This document shows, piece after piece, positions 10,705-20,298 of a stretch of DNA of 64,000 nt (its first letter is position 1; each line of letters opens with the position of its first letter). The notes under the pieces were generated by a model, which saw nothing but the letters and a program-made list of their open reading frames with translations, had not been told where the DNA came from and did no database searches. Source of the DNA: Rhodomicrobium vannielii ATCC 17100 (GTDB lineage: Bacteria > Pseudomonadota > Alphaproteobacteria > Rhizobiales > Rhodomicrobiaceae); the NCBI RefSeq assembly GCF_000166055.1, contig NC_014664.1, forward strand, positions 1,990,001 through 2,054,000, read 5' to 3'. A program made the translations under genes and the position numbers.

Positions 10705-13017
10705 TCAATCTGCCGGATTTCGCTCTCTTAATTCGCGCGCCGCCGCGACCATGTTGGCGATAGCCGGGCGTACCTCCTCCCAGCGGCGCGTTTTCAGCCC
10801 GCAGTCCGGGTTGACCCAGAGCTGGCCGTCCGCTAGCCGCTCGCGTGCGAGTTTCAGAAGCGTCGTCATTTCCTCCACGGCAGGCACGCGCGGCGAATGG
10901 ATGTCGTACACGCCGGGCCCGATCTCGTTCGGATATTTGAAGCTTTTGAACGCATCCAGCAGTTCCATTTTCGAGCGCGACGTTTCGATGGAGATCACGT
11001 CGGCATCCATGGCCGCAATGGCGTCGATGATGTCGTTGAACTCCGAGTAGCACATATGCGTGTGGATCTGCGTCTCGTTGGCGACGCCCGACGACGCGAG
11101 CCGGAACGCCGTAATCGCCCAGCCGAGATAGGTCTTCCAGTCAGCGCGACGCAGCGGCAGCCCCTCGCGAAGCGCGGCCTCGTCGATCTGGATCATCGGC
11201 GCGCCGGCCTTTTCAAGATCCGCCACCTCGTCGCGGATAGCGAGCGCGATCTGGCGGCAGGCGACGCTTCTCGGCACGTCATCACGCACGAACGACCAGT
11301 TGAGGATTGTGACCGGCCCTGTCAGCATGCCCTTCATCGGCCGGTCGGTCTGCGACTGCGCGTAGTGCCACCAGCCGACCGTCATCGGTTCGGGGCGCGA
11401 TACATCGCCGTAGAGAATCGGCGGGCGAACGCAGCGCGAGCCGTAGGAGTGCACCCAGCCGTTCTTCGTGAACGCGAAGCCGGAGAGCTTCTCACCGAAA
11501 TATTGCACCATGTCGTTGCGCTCGAACTCGCCATGAACGAGCACGTCAAGGCCAACTTCCTCCTGCCAGCGGATCGTGCGCGTGGTTTCCTCGCGGAGGA
11601 ACGCATCGTATTCGGCATCCGTCAGCGCGCCCTTGGCGTGGGCGGCGCGCGCCTTGCGCACCTCGGCCGTCTGCGGGAATGAGCCGATGGTTGTCGTCGG
11701 GAACAGCGGCAGGCCGAAGCGGCGGCGTTGAAGCGCGGCGCGTTCGGGGTACGGCGAACGGCGGAGCGCCATCTCCGGCGTCACGGCTGCGAGCCGCTGG
11801 CTGACGGCGGCGTCGTGAACCTTGGGCGATGCGCGCCGCGCGGCGAGCGCTGCGGATGCGGCTTCGAGCGCGGGCGCGACCGACGCGCGCCCCTCGGATA
11901 GCGCGCGGCCGAGCGTCGAAAGCTCGCCCATCTTCTGCACACCGAAAGCGAGCCAGCTTTTCACATCGGCGTCGAGATCGCGCTCAAGCTCCAGATCGAC
12001 CGGCGTATGCAGCAGCGAGCACGACGGCGCGAGTTGGACGTGATCGGTGCCGCGCTTCGCCACCACGGGCTCAAGCCGGTCGAGGATCGCGGCGAGGTTC
12101 GCACGCCAGACGTTGCGGCCGTCGATGACACCCAGCGACAGCACGAGGCCGCGCGGCGCTTTCGCCAGCACATCGTCGAGTTGGCCGGACCCGCGCACGA
12201 GATCGACATGCAGCCCCGCCACAGGGAGCGAAAGCGCCGTGTCCAGATTGTCGCCGAGCGTGCCGAAATAGGTGGCGAGCATGATCTTGAGGCTCGGCAG
12301 CGCGTCGGCGAAGCGGCGGTAGGTCTTCCGAAGGGCATCGCGCGTTGCGTCGTCGAGATCGAGCACGAGGCACGGCTCATCGATCTGCACCCACTCGGCG
12401 CCGTTGGCGGCAAAGCGGCGCAGCACGTCGAGATAGACGGGGAGCAGCGCGTCGAGAAGGGTAAGCGGATCGAGCGTTGGATCCTTGCTCTTGCCGAGCT
12501 TGAGGAACGTCACTGGCCCGAGCAGCACGGGCCGCGTCTCAAAGCCCAGATGTTGCGCCTCGCGATATTCGTCAACGGCCTTCAGCGAGGCCAGCGTGAA
12601 GCGTTGACCCGCTGTGAACTCCGGCACCATGTAGTGATAATTCGTGTCGAACCACTTCGTCATTTCCTGCGCGGGCGCGCCGCCTGCACTGCCCTCGCCA
12701 TGCGCGCCGCGCGCCATCGCGAAATAGGTGCCGAGGGTAACGCCGCCGGTCTTCCAGCCGTAGACCTCGGGGATTGCGCCGACCATGACGCTTGTGTCGA
12801 GCACCTGATCGTAAAAGGAAAAGTCGTTCGACGGGATCACCGTCACACCCGCCGCCTTCTGGCGCGCCCAATTGTCGGCGCGAAGCCGGGCCGCCGTCTC
12901 GCGCAGCTCCTTCTCGCCGATCTTGTGCGCCCAGTAGGCTTCGAGCGCGGTTTTCAACTCGCGGCGCGGACCGATGCGCGGCGTGCCGAGCGTTGCGATT
13001 TTTATGCTGGAAGACAC
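10705..13017 (-). CDS. metE: Cobalamin-independent methionine synthase MetE
   Basis: A 770-residue two-barrel enzyme that transfers the methyl group of methyltetrahydropteroyl-triglutamate to homocysteine without B12. The N-terminal half binds folate. The C-terminal catalytic half carries the zinc ligands in IHTHMCYSEFND and WVNPDCGLKTR, and the core motif PTTTIGSFPQT. The start is GTG (GTGTCTTCC), preceded by GGGG with a 7-nt spacing inside a small hairpin. A cobalamin riboswitch lies directly upstream, so MetE should be made only when B12 is scarce, which implies a MetH elsewhere in the genome. Confidence 0.96.
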   Translation of the reverse strand: MSSSIKIATLGTPRIGPRRELKTALEAYWAHKIGEKELRETAARLRADNWARQKAAGVTVIPSNDFSFYDQVLDTSVMVGAIPEVYGWKTGGVTLGTYFAMARGAHGEGSAGGAPAQEMTKWFDTNYHYMVPEFTAGQRFTLASLKAVDEYREAQHLGFETRPVLLGPVTFLKLGKSKDPTLDPLTLLDALLPVYLDVLRRFAANGAEWVQIDEPCLVLDLDDATRDALRKTYRRFADALPSLKIMLATYFGTLGDNLDTALSLPVAGLHVDLVRGSGQLDDVLAKAPRGLVLSLGVIDGRNVWRANLAAILDRLEPVVAKRGTDHVQLAPSCSLLHTPVDLELERDLDADVKSWLAFGVQKMGELSTLGRALSEGRASVAPALEAASAALAARRASPKVHDAAVSQRLAAVTPEMALRRSPYPERAALQRRRFGLPLFPTTTIGSFPQTAEVRKARAAHAKGALTDAEYDAFLREETTRTIRWQEEVGLDVLVHGEFERNDMVQYFGEKLSGFAFTKNGWVHSYGSRCVRPPILYGDVSRPEPMTVGWWHYAQSQTDRPMKGMLTGPVTILNWSFVRDDVPRSVACRQIALAIRDEVADLEKAGAPMIQIDEAALREGLPLRRADWKTYLGWAITAFRLASSGVANETQIHTHMCYSEFNDIIDAIAAMDADVISIETSRSKMELLDAFKSFKYPNEIGPGVYDIHSPRVPAVEEMTTLLKLARERLADGQLWVNPDCGLKTRRWEEVRPAIANMVAAARELRERNPAD

Positions 13018-13024
13018 GTTCTAA

Positions 13025-13040
13025 CCCCATTGCGTTGGGG
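13025..13040 (-). promoter_or_regulatory. Ribosome-site hairpin of the metE riboswitch
   Basis: In the metE mRNA, CCCCA and TGGGG pair around a 6-nt loop. The GGGG is the Shine-Dalgarno element 7 nt before the GTG start, so folding would hide it. The nrdD leader has the same arrangement (17988-18007), followed by nearly the same start sequence. Confidence 0.6.
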
Positions 13041-13094
13041 CAAGGCTGTGATGGGACGCGCGCGAACGCCGCCAGTCGGCGGGCCGCAACCGCT

Positions 13095-13297
13095 CCATCG
13101 GGACACCCCGCCCGAGGACTTCGATTTCGTCGCGGCAGGTCTCCTGGCTTGCGGGTCAGCGCTCCGGCCCGTCTTCCCGAAGCGGATGCTTCAGTGACAT
13201 GGTTGGGCCGGAACTCGCCGCTTACAGTTGCGGGGGCAGCACCGGACTTGCACCGGCTTCCCTCTTGGCATCGGGCTATGCGCCCGAAGACCGCGAC
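13095..13297 (-). ncRNA. Cobalamin riboswitch upstream of metE
   Basis: Read on the minus strand, the leader has the conserved order CGGTCTTCGGG, GGGAAGCCGGTGCAAGTCCGG, CTGCCCCCGCAACTGTAAGCG (the B12-box neighbourhood), ACCCGCAAGCCAGGAGACCTG, and a closing CGGGCGGGGTG. It faces metE and ends about 80 nt before its start. Binding of adenosylcobalamin would block metE translation. The prpB gene ends just upstream at 13371. Confidence 0.95.
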
Positions 13298-13370
13298 AAT
13301 GATGAGTGTGATCGAGATCGACGTCGCCGTCAATCTCGATATAACGACATCTTTATATGCCGATGCCGTT

Positions 13371-14279
13371 CTATGTTTGCGGCAGCACCGTCCGCACGAT
13401 GGACGCGTCGAGCGCCTCGTAGCGGGCGAGGCCGATGGTGTCGTAAAGCTCGGCGCGCGTCTGCATATCGGGCAGCATCGCCTCCGTGCTGCCGTCACGC
13501 GCGAGCGTGGCATAAAGCTTCGCCTGCGCCTTGTTCGCGACACGAAGCGACGAGACGGGCCAGATGACCATGGCGTAGCCCCAGGCCTCGAACTCGGCGG
13601 CCGTATAATGCGGCGTACGGCCGAACTCGGTCATGTTGGCCAGCAGCGGCACGCCGGGGAGACGCCGCGCGAACTCCTGGAACATGGCGGCGCTCGTCAG
13701 CGCTTCGGGGAAGATCGCATCCGCGCCCGCCTCGACATAAAGCCGGGCCCGCGCCACTGCCGCGTCGATCCCCTCGCTCGCGGCGGCATCCGTGCGGGCC
13801 ACGATGACGAGATGGCGGCGCGCTTTCGCAGCGGCGGCCACCTTCGCGGCCATGTCGCGCGCATCGGCAAGCTTCTTGTCGTTGAGGTGCCCGCACTTCT
13901 TCGGCAGAAGCTGGTCCTCGATATGCACCGCGCCCGCGCCCGCATCCTCGAAGGTGCGGACCATGTGCATGACGTTCAGCGCCTCGCCGTAGCCCGTGTC
14001 GCCATCGACGAGCAACGGCAGTCCGCTGGACCGGGCGATTTGCCGGATGAAGAACGCCACCTCATCCACCGTGATGATGCCAAGGTCGGGCAGCCCCATG
14101 GAAGCCGTCATCGCCGCGCCCGAGAGATAGAGCGCATCGAAACCCGCCGCCTTTGCCTGAAGCGCCGCCATGCCATTATGCGCGCCGGGAAGCTTCAGAA
14201 TGCCGCGACGCTCCAGCAGTTCGCGGAAGCGGAAGCCCGCCGTCTGGTCCGGCAGGTCGAAACCGTTGAGATAAGGCAT
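13371..14279 (-). CDS. prpB: 2-methylisocitrate lyase PrpB
   Basis: A 302-residue member of the isocitrate lyase/PEP mutase barrel family. It cleaves 2-methylisocitrate to pyruvate and succinate in the final step of the 2-methylcitrate cycle of propionate breakdown. The catalytic cysteine is in the signature KKCGHLND. The metal site includes DGDTGYGEA and HIEDQ; LSGAAM, ARTDA and FPEAL also match the family. It lies 9 bp downstream of prpC in a four-gene minus-strand operon. Confidence 0.93.
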   Translation of the reverse strand: MPYLNGFDLPDQTAGFRFRELLERRGILKLPGAHNGMAALQAKAAGFDALYLSGAAMTASMGLPDLGIITVDEVAFFIRQIARSSGLPLLVDGDTGYGEALNVMHMVRTFEDAGAGAVHIEDQLLPKKCGHLNDKKLADARDMAAKVAAAAKARRHLVIVARTDAAASEGIDAAVARARLYVEAGADAIFPEALTSAAMFQEFARRLPGVPLLANMTEFGRTPHYTAAEFEAWGYAMVIWPVSSLRVANKAQAKLYATLARDGSTEAMLPDMQTRAELYDTIGLARYEALDASIVRTVLPQT

Positions 14280-14288
14280 GTCCGCTCC

Positions 14289-15482
14289 TTACGCCGCACG
14301 CGCGGAAGACGATGCAGGCGCGCGCCCGCGATCTTCCAGCGGCACGAACGCCACGTTTTCCGGCCCGACATAGTTCGCGGACGGACGGATGATCTTGTTG
14401 TCCTGCCGCTGCTCGATGATATGGGCAGCCCAGCCGCTCGTGCGCGCGATGACGAAGAGCGGCGTGAACATCGCCGTTGGCACGCCCATCTGGTGGTACG
14501 AGACGGCGCTGAACCAGTCGAGGTTCGGGAACATGCGCTTCGTCTCGGCCATCACGCTTTCGATGCGCTCGGCGATCTCGAACATCTTCGTCGCGCCGAC
14601 CTCGCGGGAGAGCCGCCGCGCGACCTCCTTGATGACCTTGTTGCGCGGATCGGCGACCGTGTAGACCGGATGGCCGAAGCCGATCACCACCTCTTTCGCC
14701 TCGACGCGGCGGCGGATATCGGCTTCCGCTTCGTCGGCGGAATTGTAGCGCTTCTGAATTTCGAAGGCCGCCTCGTTCGCCCCGCCATGCTTTGGCCCGC
14801 GCAGCGCGCCGATCGCGCCCGTGACCGCCGAATACAGATCCGAGCCCGTGCTCGCGATGGAGCGCGCGGTGAAGGTGGACGCGTTGAACTCATGCTCGGC
14901 ATAAAGGATCAGCGAAGTATGCATCGCGCGGACGTGGCTTTCGCGCGGACGCTCGCCGTGCAGCAAGTGCAGGAAGTGCCCGCCGATGGAATCGTCGTCG
15001 GTGTGCACGTCGATGCGGCGGCCGTTATGCGCGAAGTGATGCCAGTAGAGCAGCATCGAGCCGAGCGAAGCCAGGAGCCGGTCGGCCACATCGCGCGCAG
15101 CGGGGTGGTTGTGGTCGGCCGGCTCCGGCAGCACGCAGCCGAGCGCCGAGACGCCAGACCGCAGTACGTCCATGGGATGCGATGCGGCGGGCAGCGCTTC
15201 GAGCGCGGTGCGAACCGCCGAGGGAAGGCCGCGAAGGGCCTTGAGCTTCGTCTTGTAGGCGTGAAGCTCGGTCGGCGTCGGCAGCGCGCCGTGAATGAGG
15301 AGATGCGCGATCTCCTCGAACTCGCAGGTCTCGGCCACGTCGAGAATGTCGTAGCCGCGATAGTGCAGGTCGTTGCCGGTGCGGCCCACGGTGCAAAGCG
15401 CGGTATTGCCCGCGATGATGCCGGAAAGCGCGACCGACTTCTTCGGCTTTGGCCCGGCGGCCTTCGTTGCGTCCTGTAGCAT
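14289..15482 (-). CDS. prpC: 2-methylcitrate synthase PrpC
   Basis: A 397-residue citrate-synthase-family enzyme that condenses propionyl-CoA with oxaloacetate. Catalytic residues are visible in GFGHPVYT (His) and [10 protein letters not shown] (Asp), and substrate binding in HEFNASTF and PKHGGANE. A length below 400 with [11 protein letters not shown] at the N-terminus marks the methylcitrate branch and not the larger GltA citrate synthase. The frame stays open upstream to 15779, but GGAGGACACC immediately before the ATG at 15482 sets the start. The gene lies 10 bp after prpD. Confidence 0.93.
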   Translation of the reverse strand: MLQDATKAAGPKPKKSVALSGIIAGNTALCTVGRTGNDLHYRGYDILDVAETCEFEEIAHLLIHGALPTPTELHAYKTKLKALRGLPSAVRTALEALPAASHPMDVLRSGVSALGCVLPEPADHNHPAARDVADRLLASLGSMLLYWHHFAHNGRRIDVHTDDDSIGGHFLHLLHGERPRESHVRAMHTSLILYAEHEFNASTFTARSIASTGSDLYSAVTGAIGALRGPKHGGANEAAFEIQKRYNSADEAEADIRRRVEAKEVVIGFGHPVYTVADPRNKVIKEVARRLSREVGATKMFEIAERIESVMAETKRMFPNLDWFSAVSYHQMGVPTAMFTPLFVIARTSGWAAHIIEQRQDNKIIRPSANYVGPENVAFVPLEDRGRAPASSSARAA

Positions 15483-15492
15483 GGTGTCCTCC

Positions 15493-17046
15493 CTAAGCGC
15501 CGACGACGGTGCAGCGGCCCGTCTCGCGCGATGTGCCGTTCCATTCGAAAAGGCCGGTCGTCCGCCCGGCGCCGAGCGCGGCGGGATCGACGGTGAAGTT
15601 GAGGCCGAGAAGTTCGTCGCCGCGCAGCCGTTCGAGCCGGTCCACGGTTTCGAGGAAGCGCTGCTGCTCGGCGGGCGAGACGATGCCTGCGGAAAGCGTG
15701 AGGAACTTCTCGATATATTGCGGGCGGGCGAAGGGGCGCGCGCCGAGCGGGTTAGCGTCGGCGATGGCAAGCTCGTCATCGATCACGCGACCATCGCGCA
15801 GGGTGACGACGACGCGGCCGCCGAACGCCTTTTCCTTCGGGTCGCGGCTGTGATAGCGACGCGTCCATTCCGCGTCTTCGACGGTGGAAATCTTGTGCCA
15901 GAGCGCGACCGTCTCCGGCCGCTGCGCGCGCTCCGGCGCATAGGAATTAACGTGGTGCCAGCCGCCGTCTTCCAGCGCGACGGCGAAGATGTACATGATC
16001 GAATGGTCGAGCGTTTCGCGGCTCGCATTCGGGTCCATCTTCTGCGGGTCGTTCGCGCCCGTGCCGATCACGTAATGAGTGTGATGGCTCGTGTGGATCA
16101 CGACGCTTTCGATGGCCGCGAGATCGCCGATCTTGTCGCGCATGCGCCGCGCGAGGTCGATCAGCGCCTGGCTCTGATATTCGGCCGAATATTCCTTGGT
16201 GTAGGTGTCGAGAATGGCGCGCTTCGGCTCGCCCTTTTCCGGCAACGGCACGGTGTATTCCGCCTTGGGGCCGGAGAGCAGCCACGCGATGAAACCGTCC
16301 TCGCCTTCCCATGCGGGCGACGGCGCACCTTCACCGCGCATCGCGCGATCCACGGCCTCGACCGCCATCTTGCCCGCGAACGCTGGCGCGTAAGCCTTCC
16401 AGCTCGAAATCTCGCCCTTGCGAGACTGGCGAGTCGTCGTCGTCACGTGCAGCGCCTGTTGGACGGCCTGCCAGATCGTCTCGGTCGGAAGACCAAGCGC
16501 CGCGCCGATGCCCGCCGCAGCCGACGGCCCGAGATGGGCGATATGGTCGATCTTGTGCTCGTGCAAGCAGATGCCCTTCACGAGATTGACCTGAATTTCG
16601 TAGCCCGCCGCGAGGCCGCGCACGAGCGCTTCGCCCGAAAGCCCGCAATGCTGCGCGACAGCGAGGATCGGCGGGATGTTGTCGCCCGGATGCGAATAGT
16701 CGGCGGCAAGGAACGTGTCGTGGAAATCGAGTTCCCGCACGGCGACACCGTTGGCCCATGCGGCCCATTCCGGCGAAAAGCGGCGATGTGAGGCGATGCC
16801 GAACACGCCGGCGCCGGGCTTGAAGGGATGGGCGAGCGCCTGATTGCGGGCATTGGCCACCGGGCGGCGCGCGAGCGAAGCGGCAGCGACGGCGGCGTTA
16901 TCGATGATGCGGTTGCCGATCATCTCGACCACGGTTGGCTCAACCGCAACCTGGTCGGCGGCGACTTCGGCGATTTTCCACGCGAGCTGTTCGGCGCGGG
17001 GCAGAGGCTCGGCGGATTTGTATGTGCGGACGGTATGCGACTTCAC
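15493..17046 (-). CDS. prpD: 2-methylcitrate dehydratase PrpD (MmgE/PrpD family)
   Basis: A 517-residue MmgE/PrpD-family dehydratase that converts 2-methylcitrate to 2-methylaconitate. Typical segments are [20 protein letters not shown] near residue 110, [27 protein letters not shown] and [13 protein letters not shown]. The best start is GTG at 17046 (V-K-S-H-T), with AGAGGAA upstream. An ATG further up would add 36 residues of unusual composition. No acnD-like aconitase gene is in the operon, so PrpD with a housekeeping aconitase should complete the isomerisation. Confidence 0.92.
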   Translation of the reverse strand: MKSHTVRTYKSAEPLPRAEQLAWKIAEVAADQVAVEPTVVEMIGNRIIDNAAVAAASLARRPVANARNQALAHPFKPGAGVFGIASHRRFSPEWAAWANGVAVRELDFHDTFLAADYSHPGDNIPPILAVAQHCGLSGEALVRGLAAGYEIQVNLVKGICLHEHKIDHIAHLGPSAAAGIGAALGLPTETIWQAVQQALHVTTTTRQSRKGEISSWKAYAPAFAGKMAVEAVDRAMRGEGAPSPAWEGEDGFIAWLLSGPKAEYTVPLPEKGEPKRAILDTYTKEYSAEYQSQALIDLARRMRDKIGDLAAIESVVIHTSHHTHYVIGTGANDPQKMDPNASRETLDHSIMYIFAVALEDGGWHHVNSYAPERAQRPETVALWHKISTVEDAEWTRRYHSRDPKEKAFGGRVVVTLRDGRVIDDELAIADANPLGARPFARPQYIEKFLTLSAGIVSPAEQQRFLETVDRLERLRGDELLGLNFTVDPAALGAGRTTGLFEWNGTSRETGRCTVVGA

Positions 17047-17092
17047 GGGGCAGGTTCCTCTCTTGGCGGCGGCTGGAAGTTGGATCTGGAAA

Positions 17093-17485
17093 TCAGGGGC
17101 GGAACGCCGTGGGGCGCCCGGCTTCGTCGACAGCGACCATCTCGAACGAGCCACGCACGGCGAGGCGGCGCTCGCCCGAAAGCAGCTTCTCGGCGACCAT
17201 GTCGACGTTGACGGTCATGGATGCGCGGCCGACACGCACGACGCGGGCGGAGAGCTCGACGAGTTCGCCGACCTTCACGGGCACGTGGAATTCCACCTTG
17301 TCGGATGTGGCCATCACCACGGCGCGGCGCGCGCGCCTTGTGGCAGCGACGAAGGCCGCCTTGCCCATAAGGTTCAGCGCATTGCCGCCGAACAGCGTGC
17401 CGTAGTGGTTCGCCTGCTCGGGGAAGACCATCTCCACAAAGGTGGTCGTCGCCTCGGTGGCGGCTTCATCGATAAGGGTTTGCAT
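17093..17485 (-). CDS. Acyl-CoA thioesterase (hotdog fold) leading the prp operon
   Basis: A 130-residue hotdog thioesterase of the YciA/acyl-CoA hydrolase type. [19 protein letters not shown] is the family signature, and [20 protein letters not shown] forms the core strands. It begins the operon thioesterase-prpD-prpC-prpB, 46 bp before prpD, and may prevent accumulation of toxic propionyl-CoA by releasing CoA. The ATG at 17485 was chosen because the family signature begins soon after; a longer frame to 17632 would run through the repeated regulator boxes. The upstream region shares operators with the regulator gene at 21374. Confidence 0.87.
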   Translation of the reverse strand: MQTLIDEAATEATTTFVEMVFPEQANHYGTLFGGNALNLMGKAAFVAATRRARRAVVMATSDKVEFHVPVKVGELVELSARVVRVGRASMTVNVDMVAEKLLSGERRLAVRGSFEMVAVDEAGRPTAFRP

Positions 17486-17541
17486 TCGAGCGCCCGGGGT
17501 TCGTTTCGGCTTCACAATATCCGCAACGATGAACGTGTCGT

Positions 17542-17617
17542 AAGGGCTGAAAATGTGGATGTTTGCGAAGGCTTCGCCGCAAATCTGCGAGCTTTGCGAA
17601 TTTGCGGTTTTCGCAAA
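17542..17617. promoter_or_regulatory. TTTGCGAA operator cluster of the propionate operon
   Basis: TTTGCGAA occurs at 17562-17569 and 17593-17600, then TTTGCGGT and the inverted TTCGCAAA at 17610-17617. The first copy is preceded by AAGGGCTGAAAATG (17542-17555) and a 6-nt spacer. The same module with the same spacing occurs in front of the regulator gene at 21304-21331. This is the probable binding region of that XRE regulator. Confidence 0.65.
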
Positions 17618-17732
17618 CGGCGGGGGTCGCAAGCGGCAATGTTGCCCATTCCCCGCTGTTCACACGTTTGAATGAATTTTGTAGCTCCGCTCGTGACTCG
17701 ACAAAGCGAATCACACCCTAAATGTGGGGGTC

Positions 17733-17940
17733 ACGGTGCCCCGATAGCGCAAGATTCGGGAGCCAAGAGGGAAGCCGGTGCAACTCCGGCGCTGCCCCCG
17801 CAACTGTAAGCGGCGAGCCGCCGTCGATAGCGTCACTGGTGCGAAAGCGCCGGGAAGGCCAGACGGAAGCATTGACCCGCGAGCCAGGAGACCTGCCGCG
17901 ACGCCGAATTAAACGTCCTCGGGCGGGGTGTCCGCAGGCC
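17733..17940 (+). ncRNA. Cobalamin riboswitch upstream of the class III ribonucleotide reductase
   Basis: The conserved order is GGGAAGCCGGTGCAACTCCGG, GCTGCCCCCGCAACTGTAAGC, GCGCCGGGAAGG, ACCCGCGAGCCAGGAGACCTG and CGGGCGGGGTG. It lies on the plus strand, about 75 nt before nrdD. It should shut down nrdD when B12 is sufficient, consistent with a B12-dependent class II (NrdJ) reductase elsewhere in the genome (inference). Confidence 0.95.
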
Positions 17941-17987
17941 GAGCCGTAACCGGTGAGCCGGTTGCGTTCGCGTGCCTGTCGCTCCCG

Positions 17988-18007
17988 CCCCCATGATCCA
18001 ACGGGGG
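17988..18007 (+). promoter_or_regulatory. Ribosome-site hairpin of the nrdD riboswitch
   Basis: CCCCC (17988-17992) and GGGGG (18003-18007) can pair around a 10-nt loop. The GGGGG is 5 nt before the proposed TTG start. This layout parallels the metE leader and supports translational control by the riboswitch. Confidence 0.55.
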
Positions 18008-18012
18008 TTTAC

Positions 18013-20070
18013 TTGTCTTCCAGTCCTGACTCCACGGCGGTCGTATCCGCCGCCCGCCTGCCGCTCAGCATCGTGAAACGCTCGGGCGCGCTTGCGCCGT
18101 TCGACGCGGCGAAGATCCGCTCCGCCGTCGAGCGCGCGGGCCGCGCCACCGGCGATTTCGACGCCACCGAGGCGCATCTCCTCGCCATTCAGGCCGTGAA
18201 GGTCATTGCGCATCGCTTCGCGAGCCGGTCGCCCCACATCGAGGAAATTCAGGACATCGTCGAGCAGGTGCTCATCTCCGCGAACCACTTCGCGACCGCG
18301 CGCGCCTACATCGTCTACCGCGAGCAGCGCGCGCGCCTTCGCGCCGACCGCCACGCGGCCATCGACGTCGAAAGCTCGATGAACGAATACCTTGAGCGGG
18401 CGGACTGGCGCGTGAACGCGAACGCCAATCAGGGTTATTCGCTGGGCGGCCTGATCCTGAACGTCTCCGGCAAGGTGGTCGCGAATTACTGGCTCAGCCA
18501 CGTCTACCCGCCGGAAGTCGGCCGCGCGCACCGCGATGGCGACATCCACATTCACGACCTCGACATGTTGGCGGGCTACTGCGCGGGCTGGTCGCTGCGC
18601 ACGCTTTTGCAGGAAGGGCTGAACGGCGTGCCCGGCAAGGTCGAGGCCGCGCCGCCGAAGCATCTGTCGAGCGCTGTCGGGCAGATCGTGAACTTCCTCG
18701 GCACGCTTCAGAACGAGTGGGCGGGCGCGCAGGCGTTTTCCTCGTTCGATACCTACATGGCGGCGTTCATCCGCAGGGACCAACTGCCCTATCATGAGGT
18801 GCGCCAGTGCATTCAGGAGCTGATCTATAACCTCAACGTGCCGTCGCGCTGGGGCACGCAGACACCGTTCACGAACCTGACTTTCGACTGGACCTGCCCG
18901 GAAGATCTTCGCGATCAGGTGCCGGTCATCGGCGGCGTCGAGATGGATTTCACCTACGGCGATCTTCAGGCCGAGATGGATATGATCAACCGCGCCTATA
19001 TGGAGGTCATGATTGCGGGCGATGCGAAGGGCCGCGTTTTCACCTTCCCCATACCGACCTACAATATCACCCCTGATTTCCCGTGGGAGAGCGAGAACGC
19101 GACACGCCTCTTCGAGATGACGGCGAAATACGGCCTCCCCTACTTCCAGAACTTCGTGAATTCGGAGCTGAAGCCGAACATGGTGCGGTCCATGTGCTGC
19201 CGCCTCCAGCTCGACCTGACGGAGCTTCTGAAGCGCGGCAACGGGCTGTTCGGCTCGGCGGAGCAGACGGGCTCGGTCGGCGTCGTGACCATGAACTGCG
19301 CGCGGCTCGGCTTCCTGCACAAGGGCGACGAAGCGGCGCTGTTCGCGCGGCTCGACGATCTGCTCGACATCGGCCGCACGAGCCTCGAAATCAAGCGCAA
19401 GGTCATCCAGCGCCACATGGATGCGGGGCTGTTCCCCTACACGAAGCGCTACCTCGGCACGCTGCGCAATCACTTCTCGACGCTCGGCGTGAACGGCCTC
19501 AACGAGATGATCCGCAACTTCACCGACGACGCGGAGGACATCTCGACGCCGTGGGGCCACGCCTTCGCGCTCCGCTTCCTCGACCATGTGCGCGCGAAGA
19601 TGGTGGCGTTCCAGGAGGAAACCGGCCACCTCTATAACCTCGAAGCGACGCCCGCCGAGGGCACGACATACCGCTTTGCGCGTGAGGACCGGAAGCGCTT
19701 CGACGGCATCCTTCAGGCGGGCACGGACGAGACGCCGTATTACACCAACTCCAGCCAGTTGCCTGTCGGCTTCACCGACGATCCGTTCGATGCGCTGACC
19801 CGGCAGGAGCCACTACAGGCGAAGTATACCGGCGGTACGGTGCTTCATCTCTACATGGGTGAACGCATTTCTTCGGCGGAGGCGTGCAAGAAGCTCGTGC
19901 GCCGCGCGCTCGAAAACTTCCGCATCCCCTACATCACCGTGACGCCGACGTTCTCCATCTGCCCGACGCACGGCTACATCGCGGGCGAGCACAAGTTCTG
20001 CCCGATCTGCGACGAGGAGCGGCTTGCGGCGAAGCGGGCACGGCTCGGCGCACGCAAGGCGGCGGCGTAA
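18013..20070 (+). CDS. nrdD: Anaerobic ribonucleoside-triphosphate reductase NrdD, lacking the glycyl-radical segment
   Basis: About 685 residues. An ATP-cone regulatory domain (about residues 15-110, VKRSGALAPFDAAKIRSAVE) precedes the ten-stranded barrel with GTQTPFTNLTFDW, RSMCCRLQLDL and SAEQTGSVGVVTMNCARLGF. The chain ends in the zinc motif ICPTHGYIAGEHKFCPIC and a short basic tail. The usual C-terminal RVxGY glycyl-radical loop is absent and is encoded by the next gene. The start is uncertain: in-frame GTG at 17953 is possible, but TTG at 18013 has GGGGG 5 nt upstream, and its TTGTCTTCCAG matches the GTGTCTTCCAG of metE. The product reduces NTPs to dNTPs without oxygen and should be repressed by B12. 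Confidence 0.9.
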   Translation: MSSSPDSTAVVSAARLPLSIVKRSGALAPFDAAKIRSAVERAGRATGDFDATEAHLLAIQAVKVIAHRFASRSPHIEEIQDIVEQVLISANHFATARAYIVYREQRARLRADRHAAIDVESSMNEYLERADWRVNANANQGYSLGGLILNVSGKVVANYWLSHVYPPEVGRAHRDGDIHIHDLDMLAGYCAGWSLRTLLQEGLNGVPGKVEAAPPKHLSSAVGQIVNFLGTLQNEWAGAQAFSSFDTYMAAFIRRDQLPYHEVRQCIQELIYNLNVPSRWGTQTPFTNLTFDWTCPEDLRDQVPVIGGVEMDFTYGDLQAEMDMINRAYMEVMIAGDAKGRVFTFPIPTYNITPDFPWESENATRLFEMTAKYGLPYFQNFVNSELKPNMVRSMCCRLQLDLTELLKRGNGLFGSAEQTGSVGVVTMNCARLGFLHKGDEAALFARLDDLLDIGRTSLEIKRKVIQRHMDAGLFPYTKRYLGTLRNHFSTLGVNGLNEMIRNFTDDAEDISTPWGHAFALRFLDHVRAKMVAFQEETGHLYNLEATPAEGTTYRFAREDRKRFDGILQAGTDETPYYTNSSQLPVGFTDDPFDALTRQEPLQAKYTGGTVLHLYMGERISSAEACKKLVRRALENFRIPYITVTPTFSICPTHGYIAGEHKFCPICDEERLAAKRARLGARKAAA

Positions 20071-20094
20071 CACATCAACAGAGGGAGCAAAGAC

Positions 20095-20298
20095 ATGAAC
20101 GCACATTGGACCCCCACCGCCGACGACGTGACGCTGGCCGACGACGAGCGCCAGCCCTGCGAAGTCTGGACGCGCGTGATGGGCTATCACCGGCCCGTCT
20201 CGTCGTTCAATCAGGGCAAGGTCGGCGAATTCAACGAGCGGCTGTATTTCCGCGAATGCAAGGCCGAGCGCGCCGACGCCGACAAGAGCGCGCAATGA
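20095..20298 (+). CDS. Detached glycyl-radical domain of NrdD
   Basis: A 67-residue protein with its own Shine-Dalgarno site (GAGGGAG, about 11 nt before the ATG). Residues from about 21 onward contain CEVWTRVMGYHRPVSSF followed by NQGKVGEFNERLYF, which is the conserved NrdD C-terminus; the Gly of RVMGY corresponds to the radical-bearing glycine. It starts 24 bp after the nrdD stop, in a different frame, and overlaps nrdG by ATGA. The main NrdD chain ends at its zinc motif, so the active enzyme would need this peptide as a separate subunit, in the way GrcA (YfiD) can replace a damaged pyruvate formate-lyase domain. Two separate ribosome sites argue against a simple frameshift error. Confidence 0.85.
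   Translation: MNAHWTPTADDVTLADDERQPCEVWTRVMGYHRPVSSFNQGKVGEFNERLYFRECKAERADADKSAQ

Noticed and set aside
12792-15479. 895-codon plus-strand open frame opposite metE, prpB and prpC
   Set aside because: It is an antisense shadow of GC-rich genes with clear family motifs; its translation is Arg/Ala/Gly-rich and has no recognisable domain.
17833-19629. 598-codon minus-strand frame across the riboswitch and nrdD
   Set aside because: It runs through the riboswitch and opposite nrdD; it is a codon-bias shadow.
20070-20095. A simple frameshift joining nrdD to the 67-residue gene
   Set aside because: The small gene has its own Shine-Dalgarno site and ATG plus about 20 residues before the conserved part, and nrdD ends with a normal tail after the zinc motif, so two separate genes fit better.
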